26,804 bases of DNA from Byssochlamys sp. IMV 00236. Its lineage: Eukaryota > Ascomycota > Eurotiomycetes > Eurotiales > Thermoascaceae. Each line of letters starts with the position of its first letter. The stretch's first letter is position 1. Below the pieces are notes generated by a model. The model was not told where the DNA came from and searched no databases. It saw nothing but the letters and a program-made list of their open reading frames with translations. Below are positions 9,444-20,720 of the stretch, piece by piece. The translations under genes and the position numbers were made by a program. The stretch covers positions 1 to 26,804 of the forward strand of contig MSJH02000497.1 in assembly GCA_001931875.2 (NCBI GenBank). Reading direction: 5' to 3'.

Positions 9444-10622
9444 ATGCGTTCAGTCATTGCGGTACTTTCTACTCTTCTTGTAGCATGTACTACTTTAGTA
9501 CTTGCCCAAGGAAATAACAATATGAGAACTCACTCTATTTCAATGCCATATATTGGTAAGACATGTCTTGATTCAAAAACAAAGAAAGAGAGAACTTAAC
9601 AATTTAAAGATGATGAACTTCAAAATAGATGGTTCGACTTTGGAGGAAATACCATCATTAATACCAATCACCACATTCGCTTAACTTCTACCAAGCAATC
9701 TCAATTGGGCTACTTGTGGTCTCGTTTGGTAAATTAAAACTATATATAAAGAAAGAGAACTTTATAATAACTAGAAAATGTAGCCCTTGATTGGAGACAA
9801 TTTCCAAATTGAATTTGAATTTAAAGTAGAAGGCAGTAGTGGACACCTTTATGGTGATGGTTTTGCTAGTAAGTTTTTACAATAAAGTCAGGCAAAAGAA
9901 CAGTATTAACATATTTTTACAGTGTGGCTCACAAAACAAAGAATGACACCTGGACCTGTATTCGGCTCAGTTGATAGATTTGAGGGTATGGGTATCTTTT
10001 TTGATACCTATGATAATGAACGATCTCATGTAATATAAACATGTATAAAGATAAAAAGGGTAAACTAAGAATTGAATATAGCGTCATACCTTCCCCTATG
10101 TTATGGCTATGCTTAACGATGGTACCAAGTCTTATGATAATGGTAAAGATGGAAGTGACACTGAGTTGGCTGGCTGTGAGGTAAGTTGAAATCAACAAGA
10201 CAGACATAGGATCCTAAGTCGTATTCTAGGCTGATTTCAGAGCCAAAGGATTCCCTACACGCGCCAGATTCACTTATCACAAAGGAAACTATGTCCAATT
10301 AGAGTTACAATGGAGACAAGAGGACGAATGGGATCAATGCTTCAAGGCACACAATGTTGTTCTTCCTGAGCAAATCTACCTTGGTTTTAGTGCGCATACG
10401 GGTGAAGTAACAGATAATCACGACATTATTCAGGTCACTACCAAGTCTATCCCTCCTGCAGTCAAAGAAGCTGCTCCTAGACAAGAAAAGGTCAAAAAGT
10501 CATCTTCATCAGGAGGTGTATTGTCTGTTTTATTCAAAATGATGTTAGCAGGAGGACTTGTAGGCATTCTATTCGTTGGTTACCGTTATTATGATCAGAA
10601 AAATAGAATGAAGAGATTTTAA
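9444..10622 (+). CDS. VIP36/ERGIC-53-type L-type lectin cargo receptor
   Basis: Type I membrane lectin of the early secretory pathway. Exons 9444-9555, 9610-9728, 9784-9868, 9923-10029, 10082-10180 and 10230-10622 give 304 aa with GT-AG introns of 49-55 nt. Residues 1-21 form a signal peptide (MRSVIAVLSTLLVACTTLVL). The L-type lectin domain follows: DDELQNRWFDFGGNT, YGDGFAMW (Asp102), FFDTYDN (Asp133, Asn137), the conserved Cys pair Cys173 and Cys211, and HDIIQVTT. A hydrophobic segment close to the C-terminus (MMLAGGLVGILFVGYRYY) and a short cytosolic tail ending KNRMKRF resemble the VIP36 tail. At the position of the sugar-contacting His in YDH of human VIP36 there is Asn161 (YDNGKDG), while the calcium Asp (Asp164) is kept. 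The family call is firm; whether it binds mannose glycans normally is uncertain. Confidence 0.94.
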
Positions 10623-10882
10623 ATTTTTAACCAATCATCATTAAAAATGTGTATTTTTATGCCTTTGAATTTTTCCGCTTTTTGGGTAGAGGAGAGAATA
10701 GCAAGGGACAAAAAGTACCAGATTATATGTGATTTAGCTTTGTCAATATCACAATACTAAAGAGTTTCCCCAGTTCTTGCGTAAACATAGGTTCTTTAAT
10801 TATCAATACTAGTGTTTGTACTATATAAAAATTTAGTAAAAATCAAAGTTTTTTTTTAGACCAAGTTTACCTGCATTAAAAG
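10623..10882. other. Intergenic, nothing recognised
   Basis: The stretch from the lectin stop codon to the Fanzor remnant is AT-rich and has homopolymer T runs. It probably contains the lectin 3' end. Confidence 0.4.
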
Positions 10883-10902
10883 GCCAAAGCGATAACTTTG
10901 GC
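10883..10902. repeat. 7-bp stem hairpin beyond the Fanzor 3' end
   Basis: GCCAAAG and CTTTGGC form a perfect 7-bp stem around the loop CGATAA. It lies 11 bp past the apparent stop codon of the Fanzor frame (10913). TnpB and Fanzor elements carry a structured guide RNA at or beyond the 3' end of the coding sequence, so this is a candidate remnant of one; a short hairpin by chance is also possible. Confidence 0.4.
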
Positions 10903-10912
10903 GGAAGGATTT

Positions 10913-11756
10913 CTAGTTTTTTTTTTTTTTTGATACTGGCTTTGGTACTTGTTTTCGCGTAAAGATCTTTGGGCGTTTACTTGTCTCCCTTAAACTGATT
11001 AAAATCTTGCGAAAGTTCAAGGCCGCGGCAAGGTCTCTGTTCCATAATTTTCTTTTAGATTCATTGAGAGAACATTTGGGATTTTTACACCTAATAATTC
11101 AGTAGCTATTGTCATTACAAATTCTATTGTTACAATTACTACTATCACATACCTTAATAACCTATGACACTTAACCGTCGGCATATCAACTCTTCTGTAA
11201 GGGCGAGGATTGATAACCATCTTGAATATTTCTAAATCGTCTTCACAATTTGGACACTTTGAGGATGTTTTAAGTTCATCAATAAAATGTACTGTAAGCC
11301 CATTCTTCTTCAGCATGCGAATTAGACCCTTGTTTCTTGTTGGTTCGTGGAATTTTGTATTTGGGGCGGGCCAATTCCCTAACACCAGGATGGCATCAAG
11401 GCCAAATTTCTTCAAGTTTTTTTTTACCAATGTTTCGTCATTTTGATCGTAGTAAACTTTGGTTGAAAATTTCAACTTTCGAAATGGTGGCACATGTAGT
11501 TTTTCTAATAGCTCACTTGCACGTTGTTTTAAGCTGGCTTGTTCACTTGTGAACATCTCGTCTGTAAGTTCAAGCACTTTAGTCTTGACTGCATCGCCCA
11601 ATCGTTTCGAAATATGTTTTTGTTGCAGCATTATTCGTATGTAGGTGGCATACAGCTGAGACTTTGTAGAGCTGCCAGGAGAGACGTCCTTGTTTTGAGG
11701 AAAGAAGCCTCGGATTCTTGTTACGAATAGGTTCCCAAAACACAGGTTACCCTTCT
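10913..11756 (-). pseudogene. Fanzor (eukaryotic TnpB homologue), 5'-truncated and frameshifted
   Basis: RNA-guided RuvC-type endonuclease relative. The main frame (start codon at 11631, open upstream to about 11745) gives a helical stretch, then KFSTKVYYDQNDE, LDAILVLGNWPAP, TRNKGLIRMLKKNG and HFIDELKTSSKCPNC, with the first zinc-ribbon Cys pair. After VKCHRLLR there is a 2-nt shift (about 11150): in the next frame CDSSNCNN completes zinc ligands, then a TGA (11099-11101) interrupts, then CKNPKCSLNESKRKL and WNRDLAAALNF, the C-terminal RuvC-III Asp motif of TnpB/Fanzor proteins, and RETSKRPKIFTRK. The frame ends at 10913 after a Lys run. The RuvC-I region expected further upstream is absent; the sequence there becomes a Helitron fragment in the same orientation. 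At least two lesions plus truncation make this copy inactive. Confidence 0.82.
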
Positions 11757-12172
11757 CATTTCAGGTGCAATCTGAATCTATAGTAAGCGCGCTGAGATAG
11801 GCGACCTCTTTGCTTTGTTGAAGTAGTTACTTCTTCATTCGTAGCGGTTACGGTGACGGCAGCAGTAGAGGAGGAAGAAGAGGAAGAAGAGGAAAGGCGC
11901 ATGTCCCAATACCATCCGTAAATCCCATGAGGAAATAAAAGAACATTGTGGGTGGGCATGTATGCAGCGTGCATTTGACTGATTCTTTGAAAGTGCTGGT
12001 CAAAGTCATAGCCTTGACGTATGTTGTCGTTACGATCTCTTCTTCTTAAGGTAAGTATAATATCTCTGAAGCTTCGATCACTATACTCAATTGATATGAC
12101 AGCAGTGGCTTCCTCCGTTGTGAGAAGAATGGTAGTACGCCTGTCACTTCCTTTGATTAACCTCATTCTCAT
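11756..12172 (-). pseudogene. Helitron protein fragment (Helitron_like_N region)
   Basis: Open frame of 138 aa. Its centre reads YDFDQHFQRISQMHAAYMP, then HNVLLFPHGIYGWYWDMRL, and its end RGRLSQRAYYRFRLHLK. The pattern of H-x-x-Y, LLFPHG-x-x-GW and S-Q-R-x-Y-Y-x-F-R-L is that of the N-terminal Helitron helicase-like domain, which precedes the Rep nuclease in autonomous Helitrons. A run of Ser codons (about 11870-11896) and a TA/VT-rich linker lie between the two blocks. No Rep HUH motif or helicase domain follows; the frame stops where the Fanzor sequence begins. This is a short fragment, not a working element. Confidence 0.72.
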
Positions 12173-13044
12173 CGAAGGACAGATGATAATGTATACAAAT
12201 TACTAATATTTTAAACTCTTCGTGCACTAATAAAAGCGTACTACAACTTACGCTACTTTTTTAAAATAAGTTGGCTAATGCTACGGACGCTTCTTCTCCT
12301 ATACATGAAAGGCTGTTTAGTGAAATTTATCATAATTACACGTGAATGGTCTTGGTTCTTTGTTAATCAAACTGACAACATAAAATTAGAATAAAAATCT
12401 CTTTGTCTCTTTCTTCTTGAAAAGAAACACAAATCAAGATGGTAACTTTATAAATTCTCCCAGTGGGAAGGTTCCGTAGAGACTTTGGCATTCAATAAAG
12501 TTGAAGAACAACCAAAGCGGCCAAAACAATATCATTTAAAGAATTATCAATCCGTATTGGCTTCTATGAGTTACTATTGGCCTTTATGTATTAGTTCCTT
12601 TCATAGGATCAACTATGGCAGAGTTTGAGTTAAACGAAGTAACCAAAAACATTTTATTGGAGTCGACGTACCACCATAATAAGTCACATAAACCATGGAG
12701 AGTATCATTGTTTACGTTCGTATCTAAAAGGCTTTACGCCTATCATACCCATTAATTATGCAAACCATATTTCTCCAAAAGAACAAGACAAAACTTGTAA
12801 TTTTTGATCAAAGCTACTATGGAAATTGAGACTAAGACATATGAGAAGCCATTCTATTTCTTCTGCGTACATCTTAATGTTGAAGCCAAAAGTATAACAT
12901 TAAAAATCATACAAGATGGCTTTAAAGGATGAAATAAAAAGAAGAAACGCAGACATAATCAAGGATGAAAAGAATTCTCTTTAATTTATTTATGTACAGC
13001 AACAATAAATAAAACTATTAAAGGTATATCCTTTATGATGATTG
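12173..13044. other. Intergenic with unassigned coding-like stretches
   Basis: Between about 12440 and 12830 the plus strand has short open segments, including one from an ATG at 12615 encoding MAEFELNEVTKNILLEST. They do not join into a gene model I can defend. The first is faintly reminiscent of the Tctex-type dynein light-chain N-terminus but decays at once. The segment may be a relic or chance. The rest is AT-rich, and 12960-13044 is probably the phosphatase 3' UTR. Confidence 0.3.
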
Positions 13045-14052
13045 TCAGCTTGCGACTTCAGAATTGGCGGGCTGCGACTTTGTTTTCGGGAAAGGGCGTA
13101 TGACATCCATCGTCGGAGTAGTGTTAGTCAGTGTCTGATGTTGCTCTGTCAATTTCGATCTCTGTTTCAATGATTTGGCATATTGGATAATATAATCCGC
13201 TTGTCTTAGTGTTTCGATCGCTTTGGGACTTCTTTGAGTTCTAACAATCGCAATGGCTCTCTCTGCAGTATCACATAATGAGTTTTCTAATAACCAACAA
13301 CAGGCAAATAACCCAGCTCTTCCTACACCTTTAATAGACATATATTAGACTTCAAATAAATAAATATATATGAATCCATACCTCCTCTACAATGGACTAG
13401 TACATTATTTCCTTTATTCATTTCATTATTCACTATATGAATCGCATGTTGTGCTTCCTCTATTGTCTCTGGACAACTACCTTCGATCATGGGTAATCTG
13501 AGCACTTTTATATCATTTTTTGCTGCAATTTCTCTATACTTTGGCCATGGTGCACCTAAAAGTTCCATTTCATAATCATCTAAGCAGCTTTAAGACGATT
13601 AATAATGATAAATGATTCATTCCTACATTTATTATTATTATTATTATTATTTGTGTTTACCAAACAATCAGGGTAATCCCGAATGATTTCATCCTTGAAA
13701 GGTCTGCATCAAGGTCTCTGTTGATACTTGCTCTACCTCTGACTGGACCGGACAAACGTACTTTCTTCCCTGGACATGAACTCAGACATAGATTTCCTTT
13801 GAGCAATGAGGGAGGATGTCGATTGGACATAGACAGAAGCTGTTCTCTAATAGATGGTTCCATACAGTCATAAAGGTCATGATTCTTTGGTAAGTCATTA
13901 TTTGACAAGTATAACTGAATGTCCGGTGGAATGATCCAACTGATCCTAGACAAAAGGTTAATTTATGATAGTTTCTATAGCTTTACATACTTTATCGGAT
14001 GACTTTTGGAAGTCTTTTGTTCTGTTGGATTATTCAAGGTATTTTGACTCAT
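13045..14052 (-). CDS. CDKN3/KAP-like dual-specificity protein phosphatase
   Basis: Cysteine-based phosphatase; the animal relative CDKN3 removes the activating phosphate from cyclin-dependent kinases. Exons on the minus strand: 14052-13991, 13945-13661, 13587-13382 and 13328-13045, giving 278 aa; introns are 45, 73 and 53 nt, all GT-AG. The signature loop is HCRGGVGRAG at residues 181-190: catalytic Cys182 and Arg188 are present, while the usual Ser/Thr after Arg is Ala189. Upstream the CDKN3-like features are CLSSCPGKKVR, DLSRMKSFGITLIVCCLDD (residues 102-120) and RLPMIEGSCPET; CDKN3 has Asp-Gly-Gly at the last place, so the general acid may be shifted or replaced by Glu151. The C-terminal 50 residues look disordered. 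The phosphatase call is firm; the CDK substrate is inferred from similarity only. Confidence 0.87.
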
Positions 14053-14369
14053 ATTTTATTCTATTAAAAAAAGAGAGAAAGAAAAGAGTGATTGCATAAA
14101 TATGAAAAGGGATATTTCTGTACTCAGCTTACATTTCATTCGTATCATTTCCAAATTAGTATTGGCTTTTTTTTTGCCTTTTTATACCATAAAAGTGTAG
14201 CATCCAAGATGAGCGTTCATACAGCCAGTTCTATGGGATTTTGTCAATTTAAGCTAGCCTGAATTATCAGAAATTACAAGGTTATTTGTCATCGCAAGTT
14301 CCTAAAGTAGCTGCTCACTTCTTTCGCTTTTTCGACATTTACAAAATGACGAACTGGATTTTTTTATGA

Positions 14370-14691
14370 GGTTGGACAAGACAATCTTTACAGCGAATAG
14401 GGTGAAAAAGCTTATGATTCAGTGGGAAGAGGCATCTTAACTCAAATCTCAGGTTCAAACATTGCCCTTTAAGCAATAGCAAGTCAACAAACATATTCTG
14501 CTTTCAAACATGCAAGGAGAATCATTGAGGAGAAGGTTGCTAAACAGCCAAAAGCTGTAAAACTGAATTCAAAAGTGCACAGTGATTATAACGTCAGAGA
14601 AGGATTTATAGATCGAATAATAGAAATGCCTGTGGAGCGAGATCATACAACCATATTTATCATCGATCCCTGTGCTACTGAAAGATGGTAG
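14370..14691 (+). pseudogene. Unidentified decayed coding sequence
   Basis: One frame runs through GQDNLYSE, a TAG, GEKAYDSVGRGILTQISGSN, a TAA (14470-14472), and then openly from 14473 to a TAG at 14689-14691 (AFKHARRIIEEKVAKQ, VHSDYNVREGFIDRIIEMPV, FIIDPCATERW). The composition is protein-like and the frame holds across two in-frame stops, so this is a relic of a real protein, probably from a repeat family. I do not recognise the family. Confidence 0.55.
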
Positions 14692-15393
14692 AATATCTTT
14701 CTTTTCCGCTACTTCTTTTTCTTGCCGCAATAAACCATATTATTACGTACGTCGGTCGTATTGTTACTTTTGTATTAAAGAAGATGACATCCTTTGTCGT
14801 TGTATAATCAATATATATAATTCGTAGAGCGTGATCTTGTTTGTTGCTTATGTAGTGTGTTCAGCACTTTATAAATTCGTGTTTACATAAGCTAAAATTA
14901 TCTTTTATAATGCAAGTTTATATACAAATATATAGATTTATACAGTTTTATACAGACTTATATACAACCCCTATAGTGATATTCATTCAATTCGGTACAA
15001 ATACTAACTACTCTGGCTTTCCTTTAAGTGCGTAGATCTATTTAAATGAATAGAAAACGCAATTTCGATATTGGAGGTTATAGAATCGCAAAACTAAAGA
15101 TCATCTTGTAAAATAGCTTACACATTTGACCTCATATTTTTGTGTAGTAGCCAAAGATTATCTTGATCAGACAGAAGGTTATACAGTAGCTAAATAGCAT
15201 TTTTGGAAGAACAACTTTACACATCAATTTCATTGAATGTTTATACATCATTCTTCTTGGGTTATATAAAGTATATTTCCTAACTTCTATTATAAATGCC
15301 AAAAAAGGAGGGAGAGATTTATTTTTTTTCTAAAAAAGAGCATACACAAAAAAAAAAAAAAAGAATGAAAATATACACAGATGAATAATAGTT
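14692..15393. other. Intergenic, nothing recognised
   Basis: AT-rich with many short TATA and T or A runs and no sustained frame on either strand. The right-hand part (about 15290-15393) is probably the 3' UTR of the minus-strand Ecl1-type gene, including A-rich stretches at 15347-15363. Confidence 0.4.
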
Positions 15394-15836
15394 TTAAACA
15401 AAGGTTTCTTTTACAAATCGATCCGTTTGTATCTCTTCAAACGGATCCCATTGATTCTTTGTATTTTTGCAGTAATCACAACATTCTATACTTTTTTCTT
15501 CTTTTGTAGATGAAAAGAATGTGTCTATGGTAGATAGAGTATCTGATATTGATGTTGATGTCTTGGTTGATAAAGAGGATGTCAATTCAGGTACAGAGTC
15601 ATGATGATCGTGGCATACGTGTATATCTATATTATGTGTTCTAGGGCATAGAAATCCTCCATATACATATGTCAAGTCCTTTGGTTCGCTATTTTCCTTC
15701 AAAAAACAATTTATTGAACAATACAAGAAATCCTATCACGAATTAGCTTTTAAGGCGTATCTTTATGATCTGATTTGCTTACAGATTCATTTGAAATCGC
15801 TTTATCGCAGACAGGACACCAGTTTAGATCACACAT
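15394..15836 (-). CDS. Ecl1-type small zinc-binding (lifespan regulatory factor) protein
   Basis: Exons on the minus strand are 15836-15783 and 15732-15394, with a 50-nt GT-AG intron; 130 aa. The N-terminus MCDLNWCPVCDKAISN, then DFLYCSINCF gives a Cys7-x2-Cys10 and Cys23-x3-Cys27 zinc site in the D-L-x-W-C-x-x-C ... L-Y-C-S-x-x-C pattern of the fungal Ecl1 family, whose fission-yeast members extend chronological lifespan and respond to nutrient stress. The exon join falls between the two Cys pairs, which supports the model. The rest is Ser/Thr-rich and low in complexity, with a second possible site near the C-terminus (IECCDYCKN). The family match rests on the short zinc motif, so function is inferred. 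Confidence 0.72.
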
Positions 15837-15963
15837 GACTGAAAAAGAGAAAGAGAAATACTTGCATCTAAAGATTCACAGAAATTTTAATTCTTTATAT
15901 TATTTATTTAAACACAAAAATTTCTGCATCAAAAATTTTAAGGGGGTTGATTCGTGTGTAACA

Positions 15964-17810
<1,847 letters not shown>

Positions 17811-18450
17811 TTTGCCTGTTAGAATAAGAACAAGGAAGAGAGACGGATGTCTGCTATTTAAAATAAATCAACCCCAGTCACATCTTCTACAGAAAGCAAT
17901 AGCCGTATGTCCCATCGTGATGGATGCATTGAAAGAGTTTGGTTTACTGGGAAGGAAGACGTATAACGTAAAAAAAAAAGCAAGTATCTGTTATACCGCA
18001 TTTTATTCCAATTAATCCTCATCTTTGATACGGTAAGAAGTTGACGATAATGATGATCATTGTTTATCAAATCAAACCTGAAAGATCCTTCACACAAAGA
18101 TTAACTTTCAGCTCATTTACTAGAATTCTTTCGATACATTCTAAAACAATATTTGTCAGTTAGTTTACTACGAGGGGCTTATTATATGTGCCTGGAAGAC
18201 GTCTTTCTATATCAATGCTTCTCAGTTATTACAAAGTCCCTTTGATTTATTCAGGATTATACTTTCTCATCCTTGTCAAATTAAAATTTTAAAGTACTTG
18301 CTGTCATCCTTTATTTCAAACACTAGATGATATGTATTTACTGTATCAAAGGTACAACAATTGAACGTCGGCGTGAATTTTTACTCACTCCCCCCGCGAA
18401 AAATATTTTCTTTTTTTTTTTCTTTTTTTCACCACTTGCTTGCTATTGAC
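17811..18450. promoter_or_regulatory. Divergent upstream region of the WD40 gene and COX23
   Basis: This 640-bp stretch lies between two divergently transcribed genes. Two overlapping open stretches (17812-18015 plus, 18097-17858 minus) show no family features and are not supported as genes. A pyrimidine-rich tract (about 18406-18430) sits directly upstream of the COX23 start codon. Confidence 0.4.
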
Positions 18451-18765
18451 ATGCCACTTTCAAAACCACCTCCACCTCCACCAAAGCCTGAATTTGGTGA
18501 ACCTTCTACACCCAAAGACTTTAATGAGAAATTTAAGCAAAAACCTTTAACAAAATACATGAATCCTTGTGCTTTAGAAGAAAAGCAAAGTATGAAATGT
18601 CTCGATGACAACAACTATGAGAAAGACAAGTGCAATTACTTTTTTATGCAATACCGTGAATGTAAAAAGAAATGGGTAAGTTGGTCCATATGTGTGATAA
18701 TAACAACTCTAACACACTGATAGATGGAAGAACGACGACGACTTCGTAGAGCAGGTGAACTCTAA
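18451..18765 (+). CDS. COX23: Cox23/CHCHD7 twin CX9C mitochondrial protein
   Basis: Small intermembrane-space protein needed for cytochrome c oxidase assembly, imported and oxidised by the Mia40 relay. Exons 18451-18675 and 18724-18765 with a 48-nt GT-AG intron; 88 aa. The twin CX9C motif is complete: Cys40-x9-Cys50 (PCALEEKQSMKC) and Cys61-x9-Cys71 (CNYFFMQYREC), with the Cox23/CHCHD7 signatures CLDDNNY between them and CKKKWMEERR after. The N-terminal 25 residues are Pro-rich (KPPPPPPKP). The ATG at 18451 is chosen because a longer open frame upstream reads through non-coding pyrimidine-rich sequence. It is tail to tail with RPP1, about 155 bp apart. Confidence 0.92.
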
Positions 18766-18920
18766 GCATTAGATATAGCACATATTTTCAAAATAAACCC
18801 TCCCTCTTTGTAACTATTTTCCATTCACCCAAACTAAACACCCAAATTCTACTATTTCGTGTATATGTGCAAAATACAATTGAAAAAGTTTTATTTTTGA
18901 AGAAAAAGATTTCAAGAAAC

Positions 18921-19356
18921 TTAATCGAAAAGACCTATTACAAAAAACTGTTAGCATCATTTTCTCTGCACATATACCATTCATTTTACCGAAGCCCATA
19001 TCGTCATCAGATTCTTCCTTTTCTTCTTCCTTCTTTTCTTCTTCAGCAGGAGCGGCATCAGCAGCACCACCAGCGGCGGCACCACCAGCAACAGCGGGAC
19101 CAGCACCAGGAGCACCAACGTTCATGAGAAGAGCCTTGAGGTCTTGACCAGCGAGGGCCTTGGCGTAGAGAGAGAACCAGATGGGTTCAACTTCAACACC
19201 GGCAGCAGAGACAAGGGTTTGGAGCTTGTCAGCCTATTTGTTTTTAAGCATTAGACTGATGCTATAATGTTGTGTTTAGAGAATGCTTACAGTGATTTCA
19301 ATGTTGTCATCTTCAAGGATGAGGGCAGCGTAAACGACGGCAAGTTCGGCAGACAT
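18921..19356 (-). CDS. RPP1: 60S acidic ribosomal protein P1
   Basis: Stalk protein of the large ribosomal subunit that recruits translation GTPases. Exons on the minus strand are 19356-19291, 19233-18990 and 18934-18921, with GT-AG introns of 57 and 55 nt; 107 aa. The dimerisation domain is clear ([20 protein letters not shown], then [18 protein letters not shown]), followed by the Ala/Gly/Pro hinge and the acidic tail [14 protein letters not shown]. The last exon is only 14 nt and supplies the GLFD end, the part that contacts GTPases and ribosome-inactivating enzymes; without the splice the tail would read into unrelated sequence. P1 rather than P2 is chosen from the N-terminal [11 protein letters not shown] sequence. 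Confidence 0.96.
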
Positions 19357-19390
19357 GCTATATGTATTTAATATGATGAGTTTTCAAACA

Positions 19391-19421
19391 GATGGATGGA
19401 TGGATGGATGGATGGATGGAT
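19391..19421. repeat. (GATG)n microsatellite
   Basis: Seven and a half GATG/GGAT tetranucleotide units between about 19391 and 19421, starting 35 bp upstream of the RPP1 start codon. It lies in the RPP1 5' leader or promoter and could vary in length between strains. Confidence 0.95.
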
Positions 19422-19737
19422 CCATATACATACGCGCAAAATAAGATGCTAGTAAGAGGAGGATCTGTTCGTAGCCTGCCTGACAACCTATTTTACTTTC
19501 ATGGAGAAAGTCACAAGCCTGTATTTTAAAACACCGATAATTTTACTATGCCCTTGTGTGAGCATGCCAAGCTGAAAGTCTCTTTTTTTTTAAAAAAAAG
19601 AAGCAACTATAATAGTGAAAAACTACCCCCATAAGCTAAAGCTGCAATAAAGTAGTGGCTTTCTATAAACACAAAATGATACTATTTGACGAAAAGATAA
19701 AGAACGCATTTATTAGGAATCTAAAGAGGGCTGTTTA

Positions 19738-19839
19738 TCACCAAGACTTTATCTTTTTCAATGTTTTAGCTGCTATCACATTCTTGGTAGCTTCTTCCAA
19801 TTGTAAAAGTTTTCTTCTCTTTATGCTCATTGTGTAAAA
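19738..19839 (-). pseudogene. Possible orphan terminal exon
   Basis: On the minus strand an acceptor (ACCTTTCAG) is followed by FYTMSIKRRKLLQLEE, ATKNVIAAKTLKKIKSW and a TGA. The run is basic, helical and protein-like, and could be the last exon of a gene whose upstream part was lost to the neighbouring transposon remnants. No upstream exon was found and the family is not recognised; chance is possible. Confidence 0.25.
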
Positions 19840-20044
19840 CTGAAAGGTTTAGATGATGAGAAATACAATGTTGAGGTGCCCTTGTTGATTTATCTATTTA
19901 TCTTTCTCAATCTCTACGCGTCTTTAAAAAAAATAGAGTCTACAGCATTTGTTCGTCAGCTGTCCGCTCAAACGGAATATGTATTCTCCGCCAACATTGT
20001 CCCGACCTTGTACGCTGGTCGTACTTTTAAATATCAATTATGGT

Positions 20045-20103
20045 CCTCGATGCAATCAGCATTATCATGTCTGCGAGCTAACCTAAAATCGAACTTGTCA
20101 AAT
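20045..20103 (+). repeat. 59-bp dispersed repeat, plus copy
   Basis: Matches the reverse complement of 22211-22269 with three mismatches. It encodes MQSALSCLRANLKSNLSN in the plus frame, against MQSILSCLRANLKSILSN in the other copy. Similarity stops abruptly on both sides apart from a short QLW motif upstream, so this is a fragment of the same gene or repeat family placed beside LINE-derived sequence. Confidence 0.85.
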
Positions 20104-20189
20104 GATAGCTTTAAAACTTAATAAGAGTCTTTATTACGCTTTTTAGTCATACAAGTGGACAAAATCTCATTCCAGTCAAGAAATATTTA

Positions 20190-20720
20190 GCTCAAGGGAT
20201 GTTTACCAAAAACAGGAATACTCCTAGGTTTCATACTTTCACCCTTATATTTTCAACATAGTAATCATCTGCCTATATTCTTACAGTCTCAAATAAACTT
20301 ATTACCAAAAAAAAAACCCTCGCCTATATGATCAATATGCTTCTCTACGCATATGATTTTGTCTTGATTGGTCATCCCGGTAGCATTCAAAAGTTACTTT
20401 GATGTCTGTAGCCTGGTAGTTGACTATATGGGTTTTATATGGAATGTCTCTAAAAGTATAATCTTAACACATAAAGCTCTAACCTCTTCATTATACCTAG
20501 ATTCTGAACCAATATCATTTGCCAAGTCTTTTAACTGCCTAGGTACATCCATTTCAGCTCCTTATACTATGGATCGTGCTCTACTTATAGAAAAAATGCC
20601 ACAAAATCAGCCAATATAACAAGAACACTAAATTCAATTGGAATTCATTACCGCAACTTTCCAACGCTAACTATAGTATTTGCCATTCGATTGCGTGTAT
20701 TAGTACATGAAAGGAATCCT
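20190..20720 (+). pseudogene. LINE (non-LTR retrotransposon) reverse transcriptase remnant
   Basis: Fragments of one reverse transcriptase occur in order in different plus frames. MLLYAYDFVLIGHPGSIQKLL (20337 onward) is the palm motif with YADD changed to YAYD. After a frameshift come GFIWNVSKSIILTH and FAKSFNCLGTSIS (about 20430-20560), typical of the region following the catalytic motif. Then TRTLNSIGIHYRNFP and an Arg-rich stretch run to about 20720. Several frameshifts and stops show long decay, and the aspartate change alone should prevent catalysis. No endonuclease domain or poly(A) tail was identified. Confidence 0.72.

Noticed and set aside
12430..12850. Possible Tctex-type dynein light chain or other small gene
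   Set aside because: Only a short N-terminal resemblance (MAEFELNEVTKN); the frame decays at once and no splice chain could be built.
17812..18097. Overlapping open frames on both strands between the WD40 gene and COX23
   Set aside because: No recognisable domain, no splice-linked continuation, and the location is a divergent promoter region.
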